From Chaetoderma sp. LZ-2023a (lineage: Eukaryota > Mollusca > Caudofoveata > Chaetodermatida > Chaetodermatidae): 64,000 nucleotides of DNA. The stretch lies in assembly GCA_034401795.1 (NCBI GenBank), contig CM067373.1, positions 40,388,671 to 40,452,670 of the forward strand. The letters run 5' to 3'. Under the pieces are notes generated by a model. That model ran no database searches. It was not told the DNA's origin and saw only the letters and a program-made list of their open reading frames with translations. Made by a program: the position numbers and the translations under genes. Below, one piece after another: positions 1 to 10,451 of this stretch (within the stretch, counting starts at the first letter, position 1; each line of letters begins with the position of its first letter).

Positions 1-115
1 AGGACACAATTCCAATTACTATAAGTATATTACTTAGGTTTTAAGGCCAATGACTTTGATTGAATGGTGACCATCTCTGATTTCAAGATGGCTGCCAGCA
101 CATCCTATTTTGCTA
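1..115 (-). repeat. Dispersed repeat, inverted relative to 2.1-2.4 kb copies
   Basis: The reverse complement aligns with the block at about 2,245-2,365. It shares CTGGCAGCCATCTTGAAATC and the later stretch running from 'CCTTGGCC' to 'CTACTGGAATT', with small gaps. The segment starts at the window edge, so its full length is unknown. Together with the copies near 2.1-2.4 kb it brackets a decayed ORF in inverted orientation. Confidence 0.6.
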
Positions 116-616
116 GTTATATTTTTGGTATATTTATAGTGTTTCAAGCATGTTTGCCAAAAATCTAGCAAAAAATTCCACAAATAATTTATACAACCCT
201 ATGAACTCACATATCTCAAGATGATATCATGACTGGTAGCCACAGAGCTAGAGTGGCATTCCTAATTATTGGTGATTCATTATCGCAACATCTATCTGTA
301 TTATCATCACAGTTGCAATGTTCTGTATGTTTTACACTGGCTTATCTACAAGAACGCCTTGAGCACAAAGTGACTGAATCTCTGTCAGCACGGCCGCAGC
401 CACATCTCATCAATTGCAGAATGGAACATGGCGCAGGTGGAACTTTCGACATCACAGGTGTTAATTGACTGTCAACATTTTATCAGTCTAACTTTAAAGG
501 ATAGAGCATTAAAGGTTCCAGAATGAGATCGCATCGCCAAATATTTACCCGCAGATGTGCACACCCAATATGCTCCCTTCAGGCAACTGCAGTTGGTGGC
601 AATTTTTCAAAACACT

Positions 617-2000
617 TCAATTACATCTTCGGACGACTAATCCTCTCCATCCAGCTGACTGATTGCCAACAAAATAACATGACTGGTATTCAGAAACACT
701 TTGAAGCAAGTAAATTTCCCCATTCCTTGGACATGCCCGGTTGTATCGCACACAGTCACGGGGCATGTTAGCTATGAGGGTCTTTGCTTGTTGTGACTCC
801 AGCGGCTCATTGATTGGTATTAAGATAACTTTGTGAGGGCTTTCATCGGTCACCATAATTACAACTACATTATCTTCAAGTTCTTCGTCTCTGCACAAAG
901 CAAGAGGTCAGAAACATGCAGAATCATTAGGTTGTTCATCTCCTCCTATGTGTTACCATTTATTACTGCGTCACAATCAAAATTGCTTTCACATTTTCTT
1001 TTTAAATCACTATTTTCGTTGGTGATCCACTCTTAATTAACCTGTCTGCGAAGACCAATGTCAATAAGTCCTTGGTATCATTGCTGGCAAGAAATGATTT
1101 AGGATCCTTAATGTGTGGTGCACTTTTGACGATGTACACCTTTGCTGTTTGTGTTTTACCTTTTCTCCGTTCGCTTCTTTCAATGATGTACCTATGGTAT
1201 AATTGTCAAATATTATGCTAACCTGCTCGTTGCCATAGCCCCGACTTATGACCATCCCCACATAAGCTGTACCGAGTGCCCTACAACCACTAAAGTTCTT
1301 AACTGACATAAGTTTCTGGACAACTGCCATTCCATCTCTTTAAGGAGGCAGGATATTAATATCTGCACTTGTAGCTCAATCTCTAAGTATTCGCTTTGAC
1401 TCTCCGCAACCTCTTTCTTGAAGTGCTATCACCTTACTCTTGTCAGTTGTTGGATGTATCAATCCATCAGGTTGAACGAGGATTCTGTTTATAAGTATTT
1501 GAATGTGCATACAACCCTATCAATTCTTCAAGGTCTCCTGTATCTCTTGGCCTTGCTATTATAAGGATTCTGGCAAAGAGAGATGTTGTGTCGAGGGTCA
1601 GAACTTCACTCCATGATTTCACAGTTAGATTCTTTCCAGCAGAGGTCCATGCCAATTTGTTTGCCAGAGTTGCCGTAAGAGGGTGAATACAGTCATCTTG
1701 GTAGGTTAGCCTATACGTAAATAAATTATGATGCATGCATGTCGTTGATGCTGATACTTCTGCTAAGTTCTCCATCTCATTTGAGAATCATGACATTGCT
1801 GGGACATTGAGGCTGAACCTGAGTAATGCTCACAGGTGTAGAACTTATGCCACATATTCCATCATGCCCCTTATCAGCTTTGTTCACTCGCTCCATCGCC
1901 TGGTCAATACTTATTCTAGTGAATGGAACTGTGTTGCTGGTATTCACTGTGAAGGATCCATTGACGAACTCATTCCATATATCTGGTTCTGTGATCTTGA
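617..2000 (-). pseudogene. Decayed ORF of a dispersed invertebrate protein family
   Basis: Several minus-strand fragments line up in one order but in different frames. The 5' piece (about 1,990-1,780) reads like 'FTRISIDQAMERVNKADKG'. The next (1,775-1,467) contains 'FARILIIARPRD' and 'DLEELIG'. The third (1,345-1,040) contains 'DGMAVVQKL', 'IIFDNY' and 'FLASNDTKDLLTLVFAD'. The last (898-617) contains 'EELEDNVVVIMVTDE'. I recall this motif order from multicopy uncharacterised proteins of molluscs and cnidarians, often beside transposons; the 'DGMA...FD.Y' block may be PIN-nuclease-like. The function is unknown. Frameshifts and stops separate every block, so it is not an active gene. Family recognition is from memory and unchecked. 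Confidence 0.5.
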
Positions 2001-2092
2001 GCTTCTACATTTGGGCTAGGTCCTAAGTAATAGGAGGCAGCAGACTTCTACTTACTAGAATTCTGGTTGCCAAATCATGTAAAAAAGTTATT

Positions 2093-2425
2093 TAGGTATA
2101 TGTAGCGGACATCTTGAAATCTAGTATGACCGCCATTCTATTAATCGTATAATGCCATCATCTAAATCCTTGGACACAAAAACCTAGGTGTAACCACTGG
2201 AATCATGTATATAACGTGGATAGTTAATAAGATGATCAAAATAGGTCTGGCTGGCAGCCATCTTGAAATCCAAGATGGCCGGCATTCTATCAAAGTTATA
2301 ATGGCATTACATGTATCTAAGTCCTTGGCCCCAGAAATCTAGGTATAGCTACTGGAATTGCATTCTAACAAAAATAGTTTCCGAGTAGCGGACATTTTGA
2401 AATCCAAGAAGCTTAATGAAAAACA
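2093..2425 (+). repeat. Tandem diverged ~140-bp repeat copies
   Basis: At least two full units and one truncated unit follow each other. Each begins near 'GCGGACAT(C/T)TTGAAATC' or 'GGCAGCCATCTTGAAATCC', at about 2,105, 2,252 and 2,393. Each full unit then carries 'CCGCCATTCTAT'-like, 'TAAGTCCTTGG' and 'ACTGGAAT' blocks. An inverted copy lies at the window start. Confidence 0.6.
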
Positions 2426-2557
2426 TGGCAAACATGAAATTTTTCATCCTTTGTACTATTTAGAGTGGATTAAACCTGTTTGCCAAAAATCTCGCAAATA
2501 CAATGCTAGGGATTCCTCATCAAATTTGAATGAAATTCATTGATATCACAGACAGTA

Positions 2558-2788
2558 GTTAACCATTTAACCATCGCATTTATTTTTAAAAATCTCAATT
2601 TTCTCATAGAAAATGTCCATTTGCAGACCATGAGATTATTTTTGAAAATTTACCACTGGAATAACTTGCTCAGTTATCGAACCAGTCATTCCATTTGTAA
2701 ATCTTTTTTAATAGTCTTCTCTTCGTCTGCAAATGGACATTTTTCAAGACCACTGCAGAAGCAGTTTTGGCTGATATGAGTGTTAACC
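2558..2788. mobile_element. Palindromic MITE, copy A
   Basis: The element begins near GTTAACCATTT and ends near GTGTTAACCC. The left arm carries AAATGTCCATTTGCAGACC and TTTTTGAAAATTTACCACTG. The right arm repeats these in reverse complement as AATAGTCTTCTCTTCGTCTG and CTGCAAATGGACATTTTTC. No coding capacity is seen. The same foldback recurs elsewhere in the window (3.25, 33.5, 35.2, 37.1, 37.3 and 54.6 kb, plus degraded copies). Confidence 0.8.
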
Positions 2789-3215
2789 CATACCAGTCTG
2801 ATGTCAAATTTTTTAATTTTAAAATTAAATTAAAAGATGACCTGGTGTACACTTCTCAACAATTTTGGTGGACGCTGTTGCTGTCAGAGGTTTTATCTAA
2901 GAAACACTTACAGTCCTGCTCAGTCAATACAGGCGGTATAAAATAGTTAACAGGCCAATCAAGGGAGCTTATTCTGTTGGAGAGAGTACAATATACACAG
3001 AATTACTTCCCTTAATGAGCGAATCCTACTGTCAACTTTGGCAGTGCGATAAACTAGCTGATGTCTCAGATAAAGTACTATTTTATAGGACTTTACTTGA
3101 CTGGTATCTGTAAAGTATATTGTATACAGCAACATCTTTCAGCAACATTATCTTAATGTACTATTGATGCTGTGGCTAATGATTTCAGGGTCAAAGTAGT
3201 TCTTAACATGAATGA

Positions 3216-3243
3216 GAGGGGAGGGAGGGAGAGAGAGAGAGAG
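3216..3243. repeat. GA-rich simple repeat
   Basis: A short purine-only tract (GAGGGGAGGGAGGGAGAGAG and onward) lies between two copies of the palindromic MITE. Confidence 0.8.
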
Positions 3244-3252
3244 GTCAATCCT

Positions 3253-3484
3253 TTAACCCGTTAACACATATATTTGTTCAAGAAAATATCAACTTTTTCA
3301 TTCAAAATGTTCATTTGCAGATCAAGAGAAGACTATTTTTGAAAATTTACCACTGGAATGACTGTCTCAGTTATTGAGCCAGTCATTGGAGTGGTAAATT
3401 TTCAAAAACAGTCTTCTCTTGTTCTGCAAATGGACATTTCTCAAGGCCACTCCAGAAGCCATTTTTGGCCGATTTTAGGGTTAA
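3253..3484. mobile_element. Palindromic MITE, copy B
   Basis: It starts with TTAACCCGTTAA and ends with TTTTAGGGTTAA, so the termini are inverted and TTAA-bounded. The arms CTATTTTTGAAAATTTACCA and its reverse complement flank a central 'ACTGTCTCAGTTATTGAG' / 'CCAGTCATTGGAGTGG'. It is one of the better preserved copies and could fold into a long hairpin. Confidence 0.8.
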
Positions 3485-3487
3485 AGT

Positions 3488-3662
3488 GCTAACGGCGAGA
3501 TTTGTTAAAAAAATTTAACTTTTTGCTAAGAGACTATCTAATTGCAGGCCAATAGAAGAACAACTGGAACAGATTTGCTTGGTTATCGAGCCAGACATAA
3601 CGGTGGTAAATTGTCAAACTTTTAAAAATAGTCTTCGCTTGGCCTGTAAATGGACACTCCCT
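3488..3662. mobile_element. Degenerate palindromic MITE, copy C
   Basis: It directly abuts copy B. It retains 'TAATTGCAGGCCAATAGAAG', a centre with 'TTGGTTATCGAGCCAG', and the right-arm 'AATAGTCTTCGCTTGGCCTG', but it is more diverged and lacks part of the left arm. Confidence 0.65.
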
Positions 3663-3741
3663 TCGGGGATGAGGTTGGAAAGTTGGCTGAGCATGCAAAT
3701 TGAAGCAGACTATAAACCTGACCTATACCTACATGAATCAC

Positions 3742-3770
3742 GATGATGATGATGATGATGATGATGATGA
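3742..3770. repeat. (GAT)n microsatellite
   Basis: Nine to ten uninterrupted GAT triplets. The minus-strand reading gives a serine run, which is an artefact of the repeat. Confidence 0.9.
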
Positions 3771-4074
3771 GTGACTGTGTTCAGCTGCTGAAGAAGCAAA
3801 ACTTCTTTCAGCTGCAATCAATCTTTCTTTAACCTTCTCCACCGCGAGTGTCCTGATCTCCTTTAGGTTCGTTCTCATGTTTAATGGTCTTAAATTGTTT
3901 TCTCTAAGCTCCGATCGAAAAATGCTTAGCAATTTGATGTTGTTATGTCCTTTGCATGCCAGATACCTATACCCACACCTTTATTTAACTGCACATTTTT
4001 TTAGGAAGAGTGTGTATTATGCCATGTCATCCTGCCTGTGTGTGCACATGTGTGTGTGCGCGTATCTGCAATGC

Positions 4075-4400
4075 AACTCCTCCAAAACCGTTAGACGGAA
4101 TTTAAACAAATTTGATATATGCGAATTACACATATGTCTAAAGCGTGCAAGAGGACATTTACATCTGGCTCCACCATCCCCAGGGTGTGTGTGTGTGTGT
4201 GTGTGTGTGTGGGGAGGGGGGGGGACTAAAGGTCAAGAAATTGACTGTAACCCAACTCCTCCAAAAGCGTTGGATGGAATTCAACCAAATTTGGTATGTG
4301 AGTTATCAATATGATTGCCGAGTGGAAGAGGACATTTACATTTGTTCAGCCCCCAGGCGTGGGGTGTGGTCAAGAAGTCAAAGCAACGAATGTGGGGGAT
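4075..4400. repeat. ~180-bp tandem duplicate with (TG)n and G-run
   Basis: 'CTCCTCCAAAA(C/G)CGTT' followed by 'GAGGACATTTACAT' occurs twice, about 180 bp apart (about 4,077-4,165 and 4,257-4,343). Between the copies lies a (TG)n tract at about 4,186-4,210 running into GGGGAGGGGGGGGG. Short ORFs here only reflect the repeat. Confidence 0.65.
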
Positions 4401-4479
4401 TTGTGATGCTCCTGATGACATGCCCTCGGTGTGTGGGTGGGTGGGTGGGGGAACATGTAATGTACATCGTCTAGTTGTT

Positions 4480-4637
4480 GTATATACCTGTATCATACTC
4501 TTGTATAGATAGTTTATATATCTGATTGTAAATATTCAAACTGTAAATAGTTGAGGGCCTCGGGAAGAACAGTTATTTGTACTGATTGAGTTTACTGTAC
4601 CCTCTATAAATAAAGATATTATTATTATTATTATTAT
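4480..4637 (+). mobile_element. LINE-like 3' end with (ATT)n tail
   Basis: An AT-rich 3'-UTR-like sequence ends 'CCTCTATAAATAAAGATATT' and then (ATT)n. An AATAAA signal followed by a short tandem trinucleotide tail is the usual 3' terminus of CR1/L2-type non-LTR elements. No RT sequence is seen upstream, so this would be a strongly 5'-truncated copy. The assignment to CR1/L2 is inference. Confidence 0.5.
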
Positions 4638-5735
4638 GATGCGCCATCTACCAAGCAATCTAGTTAAATCAAGAAATCAATGTTGCCCTCAGATTTCTGT
4701 TCCATAAATAGATTCAATTCACCAGTAACTGTATATTTATGTTCATAAGATCAGCTTGGGGGAGTTACGTGCAAATTCCAATGAATTCCATGTGTGAGAC
4801 AGTCAAGGTCATTAGGCAAGCACGTCAAATGGGCAATAATTGTGAGGTTGTTTAAAACAATTTTGATTGTTTATTTGCAAAAATTTATTTCAAAATTTTG
4901 CACATGTATCAAATTTAACTCCCTGCAGTTTCGCCTCATAGATGAGAAAGTTTAACTAGGAAATAAAAATACAAATGTCTCGCCTGTCTCATGTTTGTCA
5001 GTGTCCTTGACCTTGTGATCTCAATGTTATCACGCTGCTTTCTAACATTATAGGTAACCATGTGTCCAAGCAGATTAATGAGCAGAGGTCAAATAGCAAC
5101 GTTAGAACGACATTCACATTTGACCTACTAGTGACCACACTTATCAGCACACATCTTCCTTATGATATAGAGAAGCATGTGTCCAAGTATAGTTCTGGTA
5201 GTATGATGCAATTTTGAAATATAAATGTAAATGATTTGCTAAATGCAAAAACTTAACTTTGACACCGCCATTGCCGGAAAAGTGATACATATGTCTCGCT
5301 TCCTGTTTCGCAGGCGAGACAAAAATCACACTCCAGTAAAATTTACTGCCCATACCACCACCTGAAGGCGCATTTAATATAATGAGGAGTTGGCTAATAC
5401 GGTCTGGCAACACTGGGTATTGGAGGCGCATTTAAGTCTCAGACATTGGGCATGAGACACATTCAATTAACCATCCTCTCATGCTAGGGGGCCTAAAACT
5501 TACACAAGTATTCATACCACAAGAAATGTCAAAATTTGGGTCAGAAAGGCACAAATTTGGGCCCTGTAGTGCAAAAAGGTGGTCAGAAAATGTCTAAACT
5601 TCCCAAATTTTCCAGCGGATGACCCCCGAATGGACCATCCACCCTGGGTCACCTTGCCCGGAGCAAATCTCACTCTCTAGGCAAATCTAAACTTGGCATC
5701 TCTGTGTCCAAGGCTAAAACTAATAATTAATACTA
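4638..5735. other. AT-rich non-coding stretch
   Basis: I see no supportable gene. Two places carry 'GTCTCGC' or its complement 'GGCGAGAC' (about 4,978 and 5,290-5,320), possibly a fragmentary dispersed repeat. The short ORF at 5,144-5,431 (minus) has no recognisable features. Confidence 0.5.
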
Positions 5736-5998
5736 GTTTAGAGCAGGGCTTCCACTAGCGGAAGTCCGGGAGCCCTATACTCCCAAAGTTTATGTTTGGA
5801 CTCTCCAAAAGCATACCAAGGTAGTCCTGGACTTCTTATTTTTTGGCTCAGACATCTCTAAAAACAATGATTTTAACCAAATTGCATTTATTGAAACCAT
5901 TTTAGACTTCCATGTTTCTTGCTTGGACTCCCAATGGCATTACCTATGAAGTCCCAGACTTCCTGTGTTTAGAAATTAGTGGAAGCCCTGGTTTAGAG
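5736..5998. mobile_element. hAT-type MITE with 8-bp TSD
   Basis: The element body is 5,744-5,990 (247 bp). Its ends are CAGGGCTTCCACTA and the exact reverse complement TAGTGGAAGCCCTG, followed on both sides by further 'GGAAGTC'-type similarity. It is flanked by a perfect direct repeat GTTTAGAG at 5,736-5,743 and 5,991-5,998. CAGGG-type inverted repeats with an 8-bp TSD are the hallmark of the hAT superfamily. There is no ORF, so it would be moved in trans. Confidence 0.9.
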
Positions 5999-6213
5999 AG
6001 AATTATACTCCCCTTATGGGGCTGAGTAAAATGAGCAAATGAATTATTAGTGCTAAATACACTCCATCAAAGAGTAATGAAACAAGTGGTGCTAGACCCT
6101 AATCAGGGAACATAGCTTTTTTACAAGGTACAGCTATCAGTTATTATTAGTTATTATTGAACTGTCCAGTATTTAGTAACCTAATTGGCCTACAGAGAAC
6201 CAGCTACTAAAGG

Positions 6214-6316
6214 GTGAGTTACACGATCAGATAGATTGTACAATTTGCTGTATGACTTATACTAATGCATATGAGTCGTACAACAAATTGTAAGTCTATG
6301 CGATCGTGTAACTCAC
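6214..6316. mobile_element. Short foldback element
   Basis: The outer arms GTGAGTTACACGATC (6,214-6,228) and GATCGTGTAACTCAC (6,302-6,316) are perfectly complementary. The inner arms around 'ATTGTACAATTTGCTGTATG' and 'GTACAACAAATTGTAAG' also pair, leaving only a few bases at the centre. It resembles a tiny MITE; no clear TSD was found. Confidence 0.75.
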
Positions 6317-6549
6317 AGGGCCAAACCTAGGACTCAGCGGGCTATGTGCCAAGTTTCTGAATTTCTTACCAGGGCCCTCAGAACTGCCGTTTGGGTCGTG
6401 AGAAAGCTAAGAGTCCAATTTGAACCGCAATGCTGCTGGGGGATTCTTAGATCAGGGGGCTATGGGATTTGGTCACATGATCAGTCTTATACAATACAGC
6501 CTAGAAATAGCTTAACATGTTTCAAACACAAAATAAAAAAGATACGGTT

Positions 6550-6625
6550 GAGTATTTTGAACAGAATTGGATTATAAGACATTGCTGCAGCAATGTCTTC
6601 TAATCCAATTATATTCAAAATATTC
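6550..6625. repeat. Near-perfect palindrome centred on CTGCAG
   Basis: Two arms of about 38 nt meet at a PstI-like CTGCAG with essentially no loop: 'ATTATAAGACATTGCTG' pairs with 'CAGCAATGTCTTCTAAT', and the outer 'GAGTATTTTGAA' pairs with 'TTCAAAATATTC'. The outer ends resemble those of the foldbacks at 36.5 and 36.9 kb. Confidence 0.75.
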
Positions 6626-6776
6626 AATGGGGCATTTTTTATGACATCATGTTCAAAATATTTTTCTTTTGAAAATATGTTGACTTATTTATGAGTTGTA
6701 CTATATGCACTTGTTGCACCACTTTAAGTTCGGCACTGGTAACTCATAGCATTAATCATAGAAAAGCAGCTACTAG

Positions 6777-6815
6777 TCATTGATTAACACAATGTATGTA
6801 TATATATACATCATC
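6777..6815 (+). repeat. AT-rich marker at the left edge of the minisatellite
   Basis: The block from 'AGTCATTGATTAACACAATG' through 'TATGTATATATATACATCAT' joins flanking DNA to the first 34-mer. Its reverse complement recurs inside the inverted array at about 10,719, 13,391, 18,082, 20,863 and 23,873. It therefore serves as a landmark for higher-order units. Confidence 0.85.
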
Positions 6816-8505
6816 TCATTCACCATGTGACCACTCCATTCACCATCTCCTAATTCACCATGTGACCACTCCATCATCCTCTCCTCATTCACCATGTGAC
6901 TGCTCCATCATCATCTCATTCACCATGTGACCACTCCATCATCATCTCCTCATTCACCATGTGACCACTCCATCATCATCTCCTCATTCACCATGTGACC
7001 ACTCCATCATCATCTCATTCACTATGTGACCACTCCATCATCTCCTCATTCACCATGTGACCACTCCATCATCATCTCCTCATTCACCATGTGACCACTC
7101 CATCATCATCTCCTCATTCACCATGTGACCACTCCATCATCATCTCATTCACCATGTGACCACTCCATCATCTCCTCATTCACCATGTGACCACTCCATC
7201 ATCATCTCATTCACCATGTGACCACTCCATCATCATCTCATTCACCATGTGACCACTCCATCATCTCCTCATTCACCATGTGACCACTCCATCATCATCT
7301 CCTCATTCACCATGTGACCACTCCATCATCATCTCCTCATTCACCATGTGACCACTCCATCATCATCTCCTCATTCACCATGTGACAACGCCATCATCCT
7401 CTCCTCATTCACCATGTGACCGCTCCATCATCACTTCATTCACCATGTGACCACTACATCACCATCTCCTAATTCACCATGTGACCACTCCATCATCATC
7501 TCCTCATTCACCATGTGACCACTCCATCATCATCTCCTCATTCACCATGTGACAACGCCATCATCCTCTCCTCATTCACCATGTGACCGCTCCATCATCA
7601 CTTCATTCACCATGTGACCACTACATCACCATCTCCTAATTCACCATGTGACCACTCCATCATCCTCTCCTCATTCACCATATGACCACTCCATCATCTC
7701 ATTCATCATGTGACCACTCCATCATCATCTCCTCATTCACCATGTGACCACTCCATCATCATCTCCTCATTCACCATGTGACTGCTCCATCATCATCTCC
7801 TCATTCACCATGTGACCGCTCCATCATCATCCCCTCATTCACCATGTGACAACTCCATCATCCTCTCCTCATTCACCATGGCTCTGTCACCATCTCCTCA
7901 TTCACCATGTGACCACTCCATCATCATCTCCTCATTCACTATGTGACCGCTCCATCATCATCTCCTCATTCACCATGTGACCACTCCATCATCATCTCAT
8001 TCACCATGTGACCACTCCATTCACCATCTCCTAATTCACCATGTGACCTCTCCATCATCATCTCCTCATTCCCCATGTGACCGCTCCATCATCATCTCAT
8101 TCACCATGTGACCACTCCATCATCATCTCCTAATTCACCATGTGACCACTCCATCATCCTCTCCTCATTCACCATGTGACCACTCCATCATCTCATTCAT
8201 CATGTGACCACTCCATCATCCTCTCCTCATTCACCATGTGACCACTCCATCATCCTCTCCTCATTCACCATGTGACCACTCCATCATCTCCTCATTCACC
8301 ATGTGACCGCTCCATCATCATCTCCTCATTCACCATGTGACCACTCCATCATCCTCTCCTCATTCACCATGGCTCTGTCACTATCTCCCCATTCACCATG
8401 TGACCACTCCATCATCATCTCCTCATTCACCATGGCTCTGTCACCACCTCCCAATTCGCCATGTGACCACTCCATCATCATCTCATTATTCCCCCCCCCC
8501 TCCCC
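6810..8505 (+). repeat. 34-bp minisatellite, forward-orientation array
   Basis: Roughly fifty tandem copies read TCACCATGTGACCACTCC then ATCATCATCTCCTCAT. Shorter 31- and 28-bp forms lack a CAT or CCT triplet. A minority variant has 'CATGGCTCTGTCACCATC'. Since 34 is not a multiple of three, the apparent ORFs rotate through frames and are not genes. The pyrimidine-rich strand is the plus strand here, opposite to the larger array beyond 10.3 kb. Confidence 0.97.
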
Positions 8506-8552
8506 CCCCCCACCACCACTTTAGCCAAAAGCGGGGGGGGGGGGGGGGGGGG
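8490..8552. repeat. Poly-C and poly-G tracts at repeat junction
   Basis: C-runs broken by single T or A bases (about 8,490-8,515) are followed by a G-run of about 20 (about 8,533-8,552) at the boundary between the 34-mer array and the ~170-bp repeats. Such paired tracts can form quadruplex or hairpin structures, and their length may be unreliable in the assembly. Confidence 0.85.
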
Positions 8553-8559
8553 AGTATGG

Positions 8560-9669
8560 TTTCGCTTCCGTCCATCCGTGCGTGCATCCGTCACACACAC
8601 AGGTTTTCTTTCGATAACTACTTTTGCTTGGAATATTGAGACAACACTTCATGGGAAGGTTGTCTATGGTAGTAGGCAAATGCACTTTAGTTTGAGGGTC
8701 AGTCAGCCCGTCCCTCCATCCGTCCATCCCTTTGTCTCTGAATTTGTGTCCATCCGTCCATGCAAATTTTGGGTTTTCGTTCAAAAACTTTATCTTTGCT
8801 TGGAGTATTGTGCCGAAACTCCATGGGAAGGTTGGCTATGGTAGTAGGGTACTAGAGAAATGCACCTTAGTTTGAGGGTCAGTCAGCCTGTCCATCCATC
8901 CCTTTGTCTCTGAATTTGTGTCCGTCAGTCCGTGTAAATTTTGGTTTTCGTACAATAACTTTATCTTTGCTTGGAGTATTGTGAGGAAACTTCATGGGAA
9001 CATTGGCTATGCTACTAGGGAAATGTACATTATTTTGTGGGTCAGTCAGCCCATCCCTCCGTCCATTCATCCCTTTGTCTCTGAATTTGTGTCCGTCCGT
9101 GCAAATTTTGGATTTTTGTTCAATAACTTTATCTTTGCTTGGAGTATTGTGAGGAAACTTCATGGGAACATTGGCTATGGTACCAGGGAAATGTACATTA
9201 TTTTGTGGGTCAGTCAGCCAGTCCCTCCATCCATCCATCCCTTTATTTCTGAATTTGTGTCCGTCCGTCCGTGCAAACTTTGGATTTTTGTTCAATAACT
9301 TTATCTTTGCTTGGAGTATTGTGACGAAACTTCATGGGAACATTGGCTATGTTTCTAGGAAATGTATATTATTTTGTGGGTCAGTCAGCTCGTCCCTCCG
9401 TCCATCCATACCTTTGTCTCTGAATTTGCATCACTCCGTCCGTGCAAATTTTGGGTTTTCGTTCAATAACTTTATCTTTGCTTGGAGTATTGTGATGAAA
9501 CTTCATAGCAATGTTGGCTATGGTACTAGGGAATTGTACATTATTTTGTGGGTCAGTCAGCCTGTCCATCTATACATTTGTCTCTGAATTGCTGTCTATC
9601 CGTGTAAGTTTTGGATTTTAGCTCCCATTTGTCTGTGTATCCATCCATATGTCTATCCATATCAGTGGG
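8560..9669 (+). repeat. ~170-bp tandem repeats, forward block
   Basis: Six copies occur at 168-172 bp spacing; the landmark 'CAATAACTTTATCTTTGCTT' or its variants starts near 8,612, 8,782, 8,953, 9,121, 9,293 and 9,464. Other conserved parts are 'TTCATGGGAACATTGGCTAT', 'TTTTGTGGGTCAGTCAGCC' and (GTCC)n-like pieces. The final ~59 bp (9,611-9,669) has a nearly exact inverted counterpart at 27,865-27,923. The reading frames across the block are by-products. Confidence 0.93.
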
Positions 9670-10318
9670 TTTATATATATAATTTTAAAACAAAGATTTT
9701 ACACAGTGGAAAGTATTAATTCTCAGGTATTTATATTGCATATAGGGTCTTAACCCCATTGTACTGTGCAACTGAGACATTAACAATATAGACATCTTAC
9801 TGCTGGTATTGAACACCAATCCACACAGAGTCTACGTAGAACATTGATGATTTGATTACGTCAATTTAGCATTACCATAGTTCTAAATATAGACAAACAG
9901 TCTATCTGTTCATTCCTTACGCCATCTAATGGATGACCATATTCTGAGGCTTGTATCCCCAGAGCCAGATATCTTACTATATAAATGTAATATTTGCTGA
10001 ATTGGTACCTGTAGCTGCTTAGCTGAGTAAAAGACTTACTTAAGTAAATAGAATTACCTGAGTAAACACTTACATAAACTTACGTAAGTAAATAGACAAT
10101 GTAAATAGACGTACCTAAGTAAATAGACAGCTCGTTCAATATCACTGAGATGTTCATCGACGGTGAGTTGCTCCAATTCCTCTGCAGACTGAAAAGTAGT
10201 ATAAGTAAAGCAGTAGTTTGAGGACTAACATGACCATTGCAAATGAAAAGATAATTCTGTATCATACGATAACAGATCTATATATCTGTTTATGCTATTT
10301 TCAAGACTCCTAGTCCGA
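9670..10318. other. Spacer between the oppositely oriented arrays
   Basis: Non-coding. It includes a short minisatellite at about 10,020-10,135 built on 'ACTTA(A/C)GTAAATAGA'-like units (about four imperfect copies). At 10,330-10,390 there are two copies of 'GCTGATTTCATGGCGAGG' 'GAGCGGTCA' leading into the array, which look like a transitional repeat form. Confidence 0.6.
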
Positions 10319-10451
10319 AAGATATGGTCTAATGCTGATTTCATGGCGAGGGAGCGGTCAAATGCTGATTTCATGGCGAGGGAGCGGTCACATGGTGAAT
10401 GAGATGGTGATGGAGTGGTCACATGGTGAATGAGGAGATGGTGATGGAGCG

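Noticed and set aside
3877-4314. 145-codon plus ORF
   Set aside because: It is composed partly of the (TG)n tract (Val/Cys run) and a tandem duplicated non-coding unit.
8303-8639. ORFs with Ser/Pro/His-rich repeats in the 34-mer arrays (also many between 12.2 and 32.7 kb)
   Set aside because: The 34-bp unit is not a multiple of three and the ORFs are reading-frame shadows of tandem DNA; similar peptides appear at each duplicated block.
8879-9587. Overlapping 126-141 codon ORFs in the ~170-bp repeats
   Set aside because: The same peptide phrases recur with each repeat on both strands, and repeat lengths of 168-172 bp break the frame; non-coding tandem DNA is simpler.
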